A DNA stretch of 64,000 nt from an uncultured Burkholderiales bacterium (GCA_903871545.1 CAIQHG010000083.1:1-64000), one strand, 5' to 3'; counted from the first letter of the stretch, positions 53,442-62,239 are shown. A program made the numbers and translations. Notes: generated from the sequence alone by a model not told the origin.

Positions 53442-54833
53442 TCAATAAAAACTAGAACCCTTTGGATACTCCAAATGATGGCTAGTGATGCGTTGAATCT
53501 GAGCTGCAATGTTTAGGATTAATTCATCCTCTTGTGCTCGTCCTGCCAGTTGTAATCCAATGGGTAGGCCTTGCGTGTCCAGGCCTGCAGGGATAGAGGC
53601 GGCGCAGGAGTCCAGTAAATTCATCAGCCTCGTGTAACGAACGGGTGGTCGGTCATGGTTGACGCCCTCAACGGGTTGGGGTGGTGTTGTAGAGGAGGGG
53701 GTTAGGTACGCGTCTAGGTGAGCGGTCGCGGCTAAAAACTCTTTCTTCATCCTGTCTTGATCTCTTAAGGCCTGGACATACTGAGCGCCAGTGATCTGCA
53801 TGCCCGCTAAGAGCCTTTGCCTGACCGCGCTGTCTACTGTTTGCCCCGGGTCCTTGGCTAAATCTCCGTACTCAACGACAGCCTGGGGCATCATGAGGGT
53901 TGATGAGACCTTGGCAACCGACTCAAAAGAGAACGGCATATCGATAAACTCAACCGCCGCGCCGTGCTCTTGAAGCTTAGCGAGCATGCGCTCGTAGGCC
54001 AATATTAAATCGGGATGAACGCCCACCAACTCCTGCGCTTTTAGCCGACCAAGCCGCAGTTTATTTATTGGGAAATGTGTTTCAAAGGGAGTGTCTTTAG
54101 TCTGGCTCTCAAAGGCGTATGGACTAAAGCGTTTGTGGGACAAAAGTATATTTAGCAAATCTTTAAGTCCCTGGGCGTCTTTGGCAAACATACCGACCGT
54201 ATCTAATGTCTGACTTAAAGGCGCAATGCCCTGAGTACTAATTCTTTTAACTGTTGTCTTTAACCCGCTGATTCCGCAAAACGCGGCGGGAATCCTGATT
54301 GAGCCCCCTGTGTCAGTTCCAATGGAGAGCGGCACCATGCCGCAGGCGACAGCAACCGCAGACCCACTACTTGAGCCGCCGGGGGTGAGGTGCTGAGTTG
54401 TACTCCAAGGGTTTTTCGGAGTTCCCATATTCTCATTGGTCCCCCATGCACCTAATGCAAATTGCACGGTATGTGTTTTGCCAATGACGATCATCCCTGC
54501 TTTTTGCAGCAGATCTACAACGTCTGCAGAGCGCTCAGCAACGTTTTTAAATAGCGGGGATCCAATCGTAGTAACTTTCCCGCGGATATCAATAATATCT
54601 TTGACTGCAATTGGTACGCCGTGCAAGGGGCTTAAAAATAAGCCGTTTTTAGCCATCTGATCACAAGCATCTGCGCCCTCTAAAGCCTCTTTTTCATAAA
54701 CTTCAACGAACGCCTTTAGGTGCGGGTCAAGCAGGTGAATTTTCTTTAAATAGTTGCTCACCAGGTCGCGCGAACTGAGAGCTCGCGAGTGAATTGCAGA
54801 CTGCAAGTTGGTAATATTATCAATAGAGGACAT
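53442..54833 (-). CDS. Amidase (amidase signature family), second copy
   Basis: 463 residues with Lys78 (PIAVKDIIDI), loop GGSSSGS (152-158) and nucleophile Ser178 in GTDTGGSIRIPAAFCG, here canonical. It is similar to the amidase at 40509-41900 in length and in the core (HGVPIAVKDIIDI-RGKVTT, GKTHTV-FA-GAWGTN). It releases ammonia from an amide. It lies between the CoA-transferase operon and the second paralogous ABC transporter, on the same strand as both. Confidence 0.92.
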   Translation of the reverse strand: MSSIDNITNLQSAIHSRALSSRDLVSNYLKKIHLLDPHLKAFVEVYEKEALEGADACDQMAKNGLFLSPLHGVPIAVKDIIDIRGKVTTIGSPLFKNVAERSADVVDLLQKAGMIVIGKTHTVQFALGAWGTNENMGTPKNPWSTTQHLTPGGSSSGSAVAVACGMVPLSIGTDTGGSIRIPAAFCGISGLKTTVKRISTQGIAPLSQTLDTVGMFAKDAQGLKDLLNILLSHKRFSPYAFESQTKDTPFETHFPINKLRLGRLKAQELVGVHPDLILAYERMLAKLQEHGAAVEFIDMPFSFESVAKVSSTLMMPQAVVEYGDLAKDPGQTVDSAVRQRLLAGMQITGAQYVQALRDQDRMKKEFLAATAHLDAYLTPSSTTPPQPVEGVNHDRPPVRYTRLMNLLDSCAASIPAGLDTQGLPIGLQLAGRAQEDELILNIAAQIQRITSHHLEYPKGSSFY

Positions 54834-55220
54834 TTTAATTAAGGTACCAAGTAAAGGGTGTGGTTTTAGAATTACAAGCGCCGAATTTTTAAATATAAGT
54901 ACTCAAGACAGTGGCGAGTTTAAGTAAAGATTGATCTACTCTCATAATACTCTTCAATGCCTAAGATTGAGTCAGGGTAAAGCCCTGTTCTCCTCCTAAC
55001 ATCTTTCCAATTTTATTCTAATCTACCCCGTTAGTTTGTGCGCATATCGGCGGACATATTTCAAATTTGTTAAGCATCTCCCTTAGCTGATTGCAAGTCT
55101 TTTTTAAGGCTACCACAGAATTATAATTTAATAATATTTTTTGGTTTATCAGTATTCTATGAGCTTTACGGCTCAAAGTTCTTTTAGTTTGATAACAACT
55201 TCACTTAGTCTATGGATAGC
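54834..55220. other. Intergenic region, 387 bases, no gene seen
   Basis: AT-rich sequence between the ABC ATPase gene and the amidase gene. A weak dyad TGAGC...GGCTCA near 55160 could end the ABC operon, but it has no T-run. I see no -24/-12 element for the amidase gene. Confidence 0.4.
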
Positions 55221-56021
55221 TTAAGATTTCATTTCTCTTTGAAAAATCTCAAGCGCTTTTGCTTTGATTGAAATGAACTTAGGGTCAGAGACAGACTCAG
55301 CTTTGCGGGGGCGCATAAGATCAAAATCAAGCAACGCCGCTATCCGGGTGGGTCGTCTGGTTAAGAGCAGTATCTGATCCGCTAAAAAAACTGCATCCTC
55401 CAAGTCGTGGGATACGATTAGCATAGTGACATCAGTTTTGAGATTGGCTTCTTGGAGCTTATCCCGGATAAAAAGAGTCATTTCAAAGTCCAATGCTGAG
55501 AAAGGCTCATCAAGGAAAAGCACCTCTGGCTCTGGAGCTAAGGCGCGCATAATAGAAATCGTTTGCTGTTGTCCCCCTGAGAGTTCGTAGGGGTAGAGTT
55601 GGAGGTTGAACTTTATATCAAAAAGTTCAATTAAAGAGTCAACTCTTTCTTTGACCTTGTCTTGACTTATCCCCATTCGCTTTAAGGGGTAGGCAATATT
55701 ATTCCAAGCATTCATCCAGGGAAACAACGCGTCGCGGTAGTTTTGGAATACATAACCAATTTTGGTTTGGGCAAGAGTCTTCCCGTCAAAGAGCACCTGT
55801 CCAGCGTCAAACTCCATCAAGCCGGAGATCATGTTGATGAGCGTTGATTTGCCGCACCCATTGGGTCCAAAAATGGAGATGATGTGACCTTTAGGAATAT
55901 TCAGACTAAAGTCTTTATAAAGCGTATCGCCGTTAAAGGACTTTGAGATGCTCTCAATACAAACGTGAGTTTTTTTCGGTTTAACTTCTATTGTCAGACC
56001 AGGTAAGGTGGGTGTATCCAT
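55221..56021 (-). CDS. ABC transporter ATP-binding protein, paralogue of the 11.3-kb ATPase
   Basis: 266 residues: Walker A GPNGCGKST, signature LSGGQQQTISIMRAL, Walker B VLFLDEPFSALD, switch SHDLEDA. Its segments KTLAQTKIGYVFQNYRDALF and SALDFEMTLFIRDKL closely follow the ATPase at 11262-12041. Its start is two bases after the permease stop. It has an N-terminal extension of about 15 residues relative to the paralogue. Confidence 0.95.
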   Translation of the reverse strand: MDTPTLPGLTIEVKPKKTHVCIESISKSFNGDTLYKDFSLNIPKGHIISIFGPNGCGKSTLINMISGLMEFDAGQVLFDGKTLAQTKIGYVFQNYRDALFPWMNAWNNIAYPLKRMGISQDKVKERVDSLIELFDIKFNLQLYPYELSGGQQQTISIMRALAPEPEVLFLDEPFSALDFEMTLFIRDKLQEANLKTDVTMLIVSHDLEDAVFLADQILLLTRRPTRIAALLDFDLMRPRKAESVSDPKFISIKAKALEIFQREMKS

Positions 56022-56023
56022 AA

Positions 56024-56788
56024 TTAAACCTTCCCTCCCCAGTGAATGACGCGGGACTCTACGAGCATGAATATTAAATTCAAGCCGTAGCCCAGGGCCC
56101 CTGTGATCAAAATGGAGCTATACATGTCTTTGATATTAAAAACCTGTTGAGCGTCAATGATTCGATGCCCCAGTCCGCTTTCTGAACCAATGAACATTTC
56201 AGCCACAATGACGATCACTAAGGCAAGCGAGATTCCCGTTCGAAGACCAATGAAAGTCTGCGGTAAGCTCTCCATGAGCAAAATGTCTTTGAAGATATGA
56301 AACTGGCTAATGCCCATGGTTTTAGCGGCCATGACCCTTGTTTTCTTGGCGTTCATGACACCGTAAGCACTGTTAAAAATAATCACTAAAACGGCAGCAA
56401 ACGCCGCGATGGCGATCTTATTCAAATCGGTGATACCAAAGATCAGCATGAACAAAGGTATCAGTGCAGAAGACGGTGTGGACCGAAAGAAATCAATTAA
56501 AAACTCCAAGCTCTTATAAACCGGTGGAGAGCTCCCCAGCATTACTCCCAAAGGAACTCCGATCACACTGGCCCAACCAAAGGCATATAAAGTTCTTTGA
56601 ACTGTCGACCACAGGTCCGCCCAGATAACGCCTGTGAAGAACACGTGCGCGGTGTAGGAAAGCGTTATTTGCGGCGAAGGCAGCAAGGTGGATGAGACCC
56701 ACTTGGCAGAAACTGCGGTTGACCAAATTAAATAAAGGAGCAACGGCCCCAGCAGGGGCAATGCTTTGTAAATGGAGCGAAAACGCAT
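56024..56788 (-). CDS. ABC transporter permease, paralogue of the 10.5-kb permease
   Basis: 254 residues from the ATG at 56788 (MRFRSIYKALPLLGPLLLYL). A TTG at 56842 gives an 18-residue extension that the paralogue lacks. It has about six helices; LEFLIDFFRSTPSSALIPLFMLIFG and ALVIVIVAEMFIGSESGLG match the permease at 10502-11251. It sits between the receptor and ATPase genes. Confidence 0.9.
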   Translation of the reverse strand: MRFRSIYKALPLLGPLLLYLIWSTAVSAKWVSSTLLPSPQITLSYTAHVFFTGVIWADLWSTVQRTLYAFGWASVIGVPLGVMLGSSPPVYKSLEFLIDFFRSTPSSALIPLFMLIFGITDLNKIAIAAFAAVLVIIFNSAYGVMNAKKTRVMAAKTMGISQFHIFKDILLMESLPQTFIGLRTGISLALVIVIVAEMFIGSESGLGHRIIDAQQVFNIKDMYSSILITGALGYGLNLIFMLVESRVIHWGGKV

Positions 56789-56888
56789 AAAGTTAAAAAA
56801 CGCTATTGAAGTGGAGAACAAGAGACAGACTTCAAACTTCAAACCAAATTAAGCCAAGAGAATTGATTTGAAGCCTGTGGCTGTAGTT

Positions 56889-57884
56889 TTAAGTTTTTTT
56901 ATAAAACAAAGGGAGCGCCAAAATTTGGTTTTCAAAAACCTTTTTCTCAGCAAAAACATCAAATAGCTTTTGTAGGGCTCTGATGTCGTTGGGTTTTACT
57001 TCCGAGTGATCAATATAGCCGCTGATCGGAACGGACTTGGCAAGCTCCCCCTCAATGGCCGTGTAACCTGCCAAATACTGGTTTGCATTTAGACCTTCCT
57101 TGCGTACAAAGGACACACCCTGTGAGTAGGCACTCAAATACTTGGGGATTAAGGCGGCTTTTTCTTTCAAGCAGGTCGCGCTGAGAGCTGCAGCACCTCC
57201 GATCCAAGGCAGGTAGTCCCCTATCACGTACTTGGACACAACACCTGCAGCGAGAACGCGGGAGATCTTTTGCTGCGTCCCGATTACACCGGTTGGCTCT
57301 AAGATATAGGCCGCGTCCACTTGTCCCGCGGAGAGGGCGGGCAAGATCTGAGCGATGGGGAGTTCAATCACTTTTGCGTCTTTGGCCCCCGCGCTTTGCA
57401 AAATTGCTTTGGCAAGGGTGACGTTGTTAATGCCCGGTCCACACGCTACTTTTTTGCCACTGAGCTCAGCCAAATCTTTAACGCTAGAGCCAATTGGGAC
57501 GATGATCTCGTCAAGTACAAACTTCTCGTTGGCAAAGTTAACGCAGGTGAACTTAATGGTGCCTGGGGACTGAGCGTCTGCGAGGGCGAGTGCGGTGATG
57601 GCAACCCCGTTTGCGCAACCATCTATTCGTCCCGCAATCATGGCCTCAACCACTTGGCTGGGACTTGCGAACTTAACCGCTTCAACTGTGACCCCTGCAT
57701 CTTTAAAGAAACCCTTTTCAATCGCACTAAAGAAGGGCAGCCCAGCAGCGATGGGCCAGTAACCGATTAGCAGCTTTTTATCCTCCGCTGAGCTGGTGTT
57801 TGCGACTCCTAAGCTTGTAAGGCCAAGACACAGACTTAAGAGTTTTCTAAGGCTTTGTCGCTTTTGTGGTTGAACGTTTGACAT
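56889..57884 (-). CDS. ABC transporter substrate-binding protein, NMT1-like
   Basis: 331 residues from the ATG at 57884 (MSNVQPQKRQSL). An upstream Met at 57944 lies beyond the predicted promoter and is rejected. The signal peptide ends near NTSSAEDK. The mature domain begins LLIGYWPIAAGLPFFSAIEKGFFKDAGV, with AGRIDGCANGVAITAL in the ligand region. It is first in a three-gene operon driven by a sigma-54 element 29 bases upstream of the ATG by predicted start. The ligand is unknown but should be nitrogenous. Confidence 0.92.
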   Translation of the reverse strand: MSNVQPQKRQSLRKLLSLCLGLTSLGVANTSSAEDKKLLIGYWPIAAGLPFFSAIEKGFFKDAGVTVEAVKFASPSQVVEAMIAGRIDGCANGVAITALALADAQSPGTIKFTCVNFANEKFVLDEIIVPIGSSVKDLAELSGKKVACGPGINNVTLAKAILQSAGAKDAKVIELPIAQILPALSAGQVDAAYILEPTGVIGTQQKISRVLAAGVVSKYVIGDYLPWIGGAAALSATCLKEKAALIPKYLSAYSQGVSFVRKEGLNANQYLAGYTAIEGELAKSVPISGYIDHSEVKPNDIRALQKLFDVFAEKKVFENQILALPLFYKKT

Positions 57885-57923
57885 AAGTGAATGTATAAAA
57901 AGTGAAACAAGCACCAAGTTATT

Positions 57924-57939
57924 TGCAAGTATCAAGCCA
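57924..57939 (-). promoter_or_regulatory. Sigma-54 promoter of the 57-kb ABC operon
   Basis: On the minus strand TGGCTTGATACTTGCA matches the consensus at 15 of 16 positions with exact GG-N10-GC spacing. The predicted start is near 57913, 29 bases before the receptor ATG. Confidence 0.82.
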
Positions 57940-57998
57940 ATCATTTATGGATTAATTAGCGAGCGGCACAACAAATCTGCACCAAGTTAATCATCAGG

Positions 57999-58053
57999 CG
58001 CACCAAAATGTGTGCTCTGATCAAGTCCTGTCTAGGCGCACGAATTAGGTGCG
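57999..58053. promoter_or_regulatory. Tandem NtrC-like dyads
   Basis: CGCACGAATTAGGTGCG (58037-58053) is GCAC-N7-GTGC, the exact geometry of the NtrC consensus. CGCACCAAAATGTGTGCT (57999-58016) is the same with one extra base. They are centred about 95 and 132 bases upstream of the predicted start of the leftward operon, as for glnA enhancers. Confidence 0.7.
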
Positions 58054-58310
58054 GAGCTCGTGGGGGTTTTAGGTCCAGGGTTGCTGTTCATTAGCCTGCA
58101 AAGTAGATTTCGCACAATTTAAGGTTAAAGTGGACCTAGAGAGTCGATATTTTTGCGGGTTGTCTTCGTTTTTTCTTTTCGTTCATTGTGTTCAATGAAT
58201 GTGGACCTTTAGACGAATTGGGCGTCACATCCGTGTGCACCCGCACAGAGGTTGGACAGAATTACTTTAATACTCGGTGACTGGAGAGTAAATCAAGCCC
58301 TCAGGTACAG

Positions 58311-58352
58311 GGTAAGTAAGGGAAGTAGGGTAAGAAGGGTAAGAAGGTTAAG
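58311..58352 (+). repeat. Short purine-rich GGTAAG(A/T)A(A/G) repeat
   Basis: GGTAAGTAAG, GGAAGTAG, GGTAAGAAG, GGTAAGAAG and GGTTAAG follow each other nearly without interruption. This is likely slippage-derived; it lies 160 bases upstream of the CBS gene. Confidence 0.6.
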
Positions 58353-58511
58353 TCAAGTAATTCAGCTAACAAGTCGCCAGGCAAGAAAGTAGCCTAGCAA
58401 CCAAGCTCGGGTTTCCCGCATTCATTTCAAATTAGGAGCAAGATAGGCCTCTCGCCGTAGCGAGCAGCTATTTTAAAAGCATTTAAAAACTCGTTTGTAA
58501 AGGAACATCCC

Positions 58512-58940
58512 ATGAAGACCATCAAGCATTTCCTAACCGATCACCCTCATGAGATATGGACAGTAAGTCCCGGCGACACAGTCCTTGACGCTTTGAGGCT
58601 AATGGCTCAAAAAAATATAGGCGCAGTCGTTGTCATGAGAGAGGGCCAATTGGTCGGCATAATGTCAGAGCGGGACTATGCCAGAAAAGTAGCACTGATG
58701 GGAAAGAGCAGCACGAGCACTAAAGTCAGTGAGATCATGACCGAGAAAGTCATCACTGTCTCTGCAGAATATAAAATAAATGATTGCATGAAAATAATGT
58801 CAGAGCATCAAATTAGGCACTTACCCATACTTGCCCACAATCAGTTGGTTGGAATCATATCAATCCGCGACGTTGTAAAAGAGATGATGAAAGCACAGCA
58901 AATGATGATTGATGACTTGCAGAAATATATTTCTGGCTAA
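58512..58940 (+). CDS. Tandem CBS-domain protein
   Basis: 142 residues made of two CBS domains (about 8-62 and 73-130), with GDTVLDALRLMAQKNIGAVVV and VSAEYKINDCMKIMSEHQIRHLPI. AAGGA precedes the ATG. Stand-alone CBS pairs bind adenine nucleotides and sense energy charge or gate other proteins. No partner is evident nearby; it is transcribed away from the ABC operon and converges with the epoxide-hydrolase-like gene. Confidence 0.92.
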   Translation: MKTIKHFLTDHPHEIWTVSPGDTVLDALRLMAQKNIGAVVVMREGQLVGIMSERDYARKVALMGKSSTSTKVSEIMTEKVITVSAEYKINDCMKIMSEHQIRHLPILAHNQLVGIISIRDVVKEMMKAQQMMIDDLQKYISG

Positions 58941-58959
58941 GAAAAGCCTTAAATCCGAG

Positions 58960-60117
58960 CTAGAGGCTATTTCGTTTTAAAAACTCAAGGACCATGTGGC
59001 ACACCTCTTGTGGCTTTTCCTGCTGAACCCAATGCCCTGCACCCTCAACGAAATATGTCCCCTGATATTGCGTTGTCACCTCTGTCTCAAGGCGCTCTAA
59101 CCCACCTGGCGTTTGATAGTTCCCCCAGTCATTTTTGCCACCTATAAACATAGAAGGCACATTAATTTTTTGACCCGCAAAGACAGCTAAATCTTTATCG
59201 TAAGGGTTGAGCCTGTATCCTTGTAGCCCTCCTTGAAATCCGGTACGGGAGTACTCTTGTGTGTAAAACATGAGCTCGTCTTCAGTGAGCCATTTACATT
59301 TTTCAATTTCTTGCTGTGAAGGAGTCCCGCTCAGGACGCTTTCTGCCATTCCTTGGTGTAGATCCATGACGTAGTACCGTGGTAACTTCTCCCACTCAAG
59401 CGCAGTTAACTCTTTTAACGGAAATGGATTATTTCCTTTCCAGTCAGCGCTTTTGAAGTGGTAATAAGCGCGTAAGAAACTGTGAAGACCCTGCTGTGGG
59501 TAGAGCATATTCCAATTGGCCTGTTCGCTTGCATAATAGTGCTGATAGTACTTTCTGGGAGGATTGAGTAAAGCTAAATCCTCTGCTATACGGCTTGGCT
59601 TTAGAGGGGTAATAGGAATGGTCTCTGTATCAAAGGGGAATGTGACGGGGGCCAAAGGAAAGGGAGAACTCATCATGACCACGGATTTAAATATATCGGG
59701 GCGAGAGAGTGCGCACCAACCCGCCAAGGACGATCCCTGGTCGTGGCCGACAACTGCATCGATACGGCGACGTCCAAGGGCGGCGATCAATGCCAACATA
59801 TCCTGGATCTTGTTCAAAGTGCTAAAGGGGCGCAGATCATCTTGGAAGGCCACACCGGCCCCAGAGCTGCGACCGTACCCCCTGACATCAGGCGCGATTA
59901 CGTAGTAGCCCTGAGAGGCCAATTCAATCATTACTTTGCGCCAACTAAATGCGAGCTCTGGGAATCCGTGAATTAGTAGGATCGATTTACTAGTACTTGA
60001 GCGATGCCCGGACTCCAAGATATGAAAGCTTGCACCGTTTACGCCCTCAATAACCCGAGAGTTAATTCCTTTGGGTAAGGGTACGGGATTCATTTTTTTG
60101 CCGTGCGAATTAAGCAT
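58960..60117 (-). CDS. Epoxide-hydrolase-like alpha/beta hydrolase
   Basis: 385 residues. HGFPE (50-54) is the oxyanion motif of epoxide hydrolases and dehalogenases. The nucleophile is Asp126 in VGHDQGSS, and the catalytic His is in GAGHWVQQEKP near the C-terminus. The cap region is long (YQHYYASEQANWNML). A Met at residue 9 (60093) is an alternative start; neither has a good ribosome-binding site. It precedes no obvious partner on this strand but follows acyl-CoA genes. Confidence 0.85.
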   Translation of the reverse strand: MLNSHGKKMNPVPLPKGINSRVIEGVNGASFHILESGHRSSTSKSILLIHGFPELAFSWRKVMIELASQGYYVIAPDVRGYGRSSGAGVAFQDDLRPFSTLNKIQDMLALIAALGRRRIDAVVGHDQGSSLAGWCALSRPDIFKSVVMMSSPFPLAPVTFPFDTETIPITPLKPSRIAEDLALLNPPRKYYQHYYASEQANWNMLYPQQGLHSFLRAYYHFKSADWKGNNPFPLKELTALEWEKLPRYYVMDLHQGMAESVLSGTPSQQEIEKCKWLTEDELMFYTQEYSRTGFQGGLQGYRLNPYDKDLAVFAGQKINVPSMFIGGKNDWGNYQTPGGLERLETEVTTQYQGTYFVEGAGHWVQQEKPQEVCHMVLEFLKRNSL

Positions 60118-60167
60118 TAGTGGGGGCTCTAATCTTGCTTGATATACGAGATTGGTTTCATAGATTT

Positions 60168-61385
60168 TCAGCGCAGCATCTCGCCGCTAATAATGATTTT
60201 TCGAACCTCCGTCGTACCTGCGCCGATCTCCAAGAGTTTGATGGAGCGATACAGGCGGTTGATCTCCGACTCCCAGATATACCCCGTGCCGCCGTGTATC
60301 TGTACTGCTTCGTTAAGTACTTTGTTCATGGTGTCTGCGGCAAACATGACTGAGGCTGCAGTGATTTTATGAATATCACCTCTACCACCCCCGCCCACTT
60401 CTAAATCGTTTGCCGCCCGCAGCGCCTGGTATGTGAAGACGCGCATCGCCTCGACCCAGACAAACATATCGGCCAATTTGGACTGGATCATCTGAAAGCT
60501 TGCTATGGGCTTGCCAAATTGCTCACGCGTCTGTGCGTATTCAAGTGACAACTGGAGCGCACGCTCTGAGATGCCAAGGCAGATGGGGGAGATCATTGCC
60601 CGCTCCAGGTCCAGCCCACTCATGACTACTTTTACACCCGTGTCCTCTTCTCCCACGCGGTTAGCGACAGGCACTTTGCAGTTTTCAAACACAAGCTCAC
60701 CCGTCTGGCTGCCACGAAAGCCCATTTTGGTGAGTTTTTGTGCCACTTTAAAACCGGGAAAATCCTTCTCAACAATAAAGGCCGATATACCCTTGGCGCC
60801 CTTCTCCCGGTTGGTCTTCGCATAGACTAAAAGCACATCCGCAATTGGGCCGTTGGTGATGTAGAGCTTGCTACCGTTCAACACATAATGGTCGCCCTCT
60901 AAAGTGGCTGTGGTTCGCATGGAGCCTAGCGCGTCTGATCCGGCGCCAGGCTCGGTTAGACCGAGTGCGCCCACAGTCTTGCCGCTACAAAGGCCGGGCA
61001 AGTAGCGTTTGCGTTGCTCATCATTGGCGTTCCTGTAGATGTTGTACAAGCATAAATTCTCGTGTGCGACCCAGCTTAGCGCGAGCGCGTGGTTCCAACG
61101 CGAAAATGCTTGTAGTACCAACCCGCTGGTGAACATGTCAAGACCTGCTCCGCCGTGTGCCTCCGGCAAGGGAATACCAAAGTACCCGGCCTGCCCTATG
61201 GTCTTAAAGACACCCTCGGGCCACCACTCTTCGTTATCCATTTTTGGGGCTAAAGGATAGAGCTCTTGGCGAGCAAAATGGTCTGCAACGTCAAGCATTC
61301 CTTGCTCGTCATTGGACAAGCCTGAGAAACGCTGCATCGCTGATCCGTTGAGCGTTTGAGAGGGGGGAAGAGACATGTTGTTCAT
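60168..61385 (-). CDS. Isovaleryl-CoA dehydrogenase-like acyl-CoA dehydrogenase
   Basis: 405 residues, FAD-dependent. The acyl-CoA dehydrogenase signatures are present: GLTEPGAGSDALGSMRTTA in the middle, and VQIHGGTGYIWESEINRLYRS and LEIGAGTTEVRKIIISGEML at the C-terminus. The sequence is close to isovaleryl-CoA dehydrogenase (leucine breakdown, isovaleryl-CoA to 3-methylcrotonyl-CoA), though other branched or short acyl-CoAs are possible. The enoyl-CoA hydratase gene lies 77 bases upstream on the same strand. Confidence 0.88.
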   Translation of the reverse strand: MNNMSLPPSQTLNGSAMQRFSGLSNDEQGMLDVADHFARQELYPLAPKMDNEEWWPEGVFKTIGQAGYFGIPLPEAHGGAGLDMFTSGLVLQAFSRWNHALALSWVAHENLCLYNIYRNANDEQRKRYLPGLCSGKTVGALGLTEPGAGSDALGSMRTTATLEGDHYVLNGSKLYITNGPIADVLLVYAKTNREKGAKGISAFIVEKDFPGFKVAQKLTKMGFRGSQTGELVFENCKVPVANRVGEEDTGVKVVMSGLDLERAMISPICLGISERALQLSLEYAQTREQFGKPIASFQMIQSKLADMFVWVEAMRVFTYQALRAANDLEVGGGGRGDIHKITAASVMFAADTMNKVLNEAVQIHGGTGYIWESEINRLYRSIKLLEIGAGTTEVRKIIISGEMLR

Positions 61386-61462
61386 AATGTGGATTTTGAA
61401 TTGTTGAAGTGAATTGTGGTTGTTAATTATTGATTTGAGTTGTAATCTTTTAGGCAGTTTTT

Positions 61463-62239
61463 CTAAATGGATTGTTTTTTTGCAAAAGAGGCGACCCGCG
61501 TTTGAAAATCTGTCGTCACCGCGCAGCGCAAAAACGCCGCCTTCTCCCGCTCTAGGTGTGCTTCAAGTGCTGGGATCGACTGCGCAGTCACCAGCCCTTT
61601 AAGTTCACGTAAAGATTGGTCTGTGAGAGTCAACAGTTGAGTGCCCCACGCGTTTGTCTCCTCCTGTAAGCGATCGTCATCCACCACACGGTTGATGAGT
61701 CCCCTTTGTAGGGCTTGCTCTGAGGTGAATTGCCCACCTGTTGTGAGCGCATCTAACGCACGAGCGTTCCCTAAGCGTTGAACCAAGAAAAAACTCAACC
61801 CCCCGTCCGCGGGCGCTCCCAGCTTTGAGTAGGCAACGACAAAGCGCGCTGAGCGGGTCGCCACGACTAAATCACAAGCCATCGCCAAGGAGAACCCCCC
61901 GCCAGCAACGGGTCCTTGCACACTGGCAATGACCGGCAGGCGCAGACGCTGCAAGCCCAGAACACATGCGTGAAAGGGATTAATGGTGTTTTCGATAAAT
62001 GTGGTTATGTTATTGCGGTTGGCATACATGGCCGCTACATCCCCGCCCGCACAAAAGGATCTTCCCTCTGCGCGCAGGATCACCAAGCGCGCAGAAGTAT
62101 TTTTTGAGGTGATTTCAATCTTATCTAAGAGCAGGCTGGCCATCTCGGTGTCCAAAGCATTTAGCTGTTCGGGGCGATTAAGCGTGAGAGTTACGACAGC
62201 GCCTATTTGGGCCATATTCACACTGGGTTCGTCGCTCAT
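61463..62239 (-). CDS. Enoyl-CoA hydratase/isomerase family protein
   Basis: 258 residues from the ATG at 62239, which has a strong AGGAGG six bases upstream; a TTG two codons earlier is rejected. Crotonase motifs: LNRPEQLNALDTEM, EGRSFCAGGDVAAMY (oxyanion hole), and GPVAGGGFSLAMACDLVVA. The usual catalytic Glu pair is not obvious: the segment after VVATRSARFVVAYSKLGAPADGG has an Asp. The exact reaction is therefore uncertain. It is paired with the acyl-CoA dehydrogenase. Confidence 0.88.
   Translation of the reverse strand: MSDEPSVNMAQIGAVVTLTLNRPEQLNALDTEMASLLLDKIEITSKNTSARLVILRAEGRSFCAGGDVAAMYANRNNITTFIENTINPFHACVLGLQRLRLPVIASVQGPVAGGGFSLAMACDLVVATRSARFVVAYSKLGAPADGGLSFFLVQRLGNARALDALTTGGQFTSEQALQRGLINRVVDDDRLQEETNAWGTQLLTLTDQSLRELKGLVTAQSIPALEAHLEREKAAFLRCAVTTDFQTRVASFAKKQSI

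Larger units (their letters stand above)
57885..58511. other. Divergent regulatory region between ABC operon and CBS gene
   Basis: 627 bases holding the sigma-54 element and NtrC-like dyads listed separately, an inverted repeat TAGGTCCA (58070-58077) / TGGACCTA (58131-58138) with a third TGGACCT near 58201, and a purine-rich GGTAAG-type repeat at 58311-58352. No gene is seen. Confidence 0.6.
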
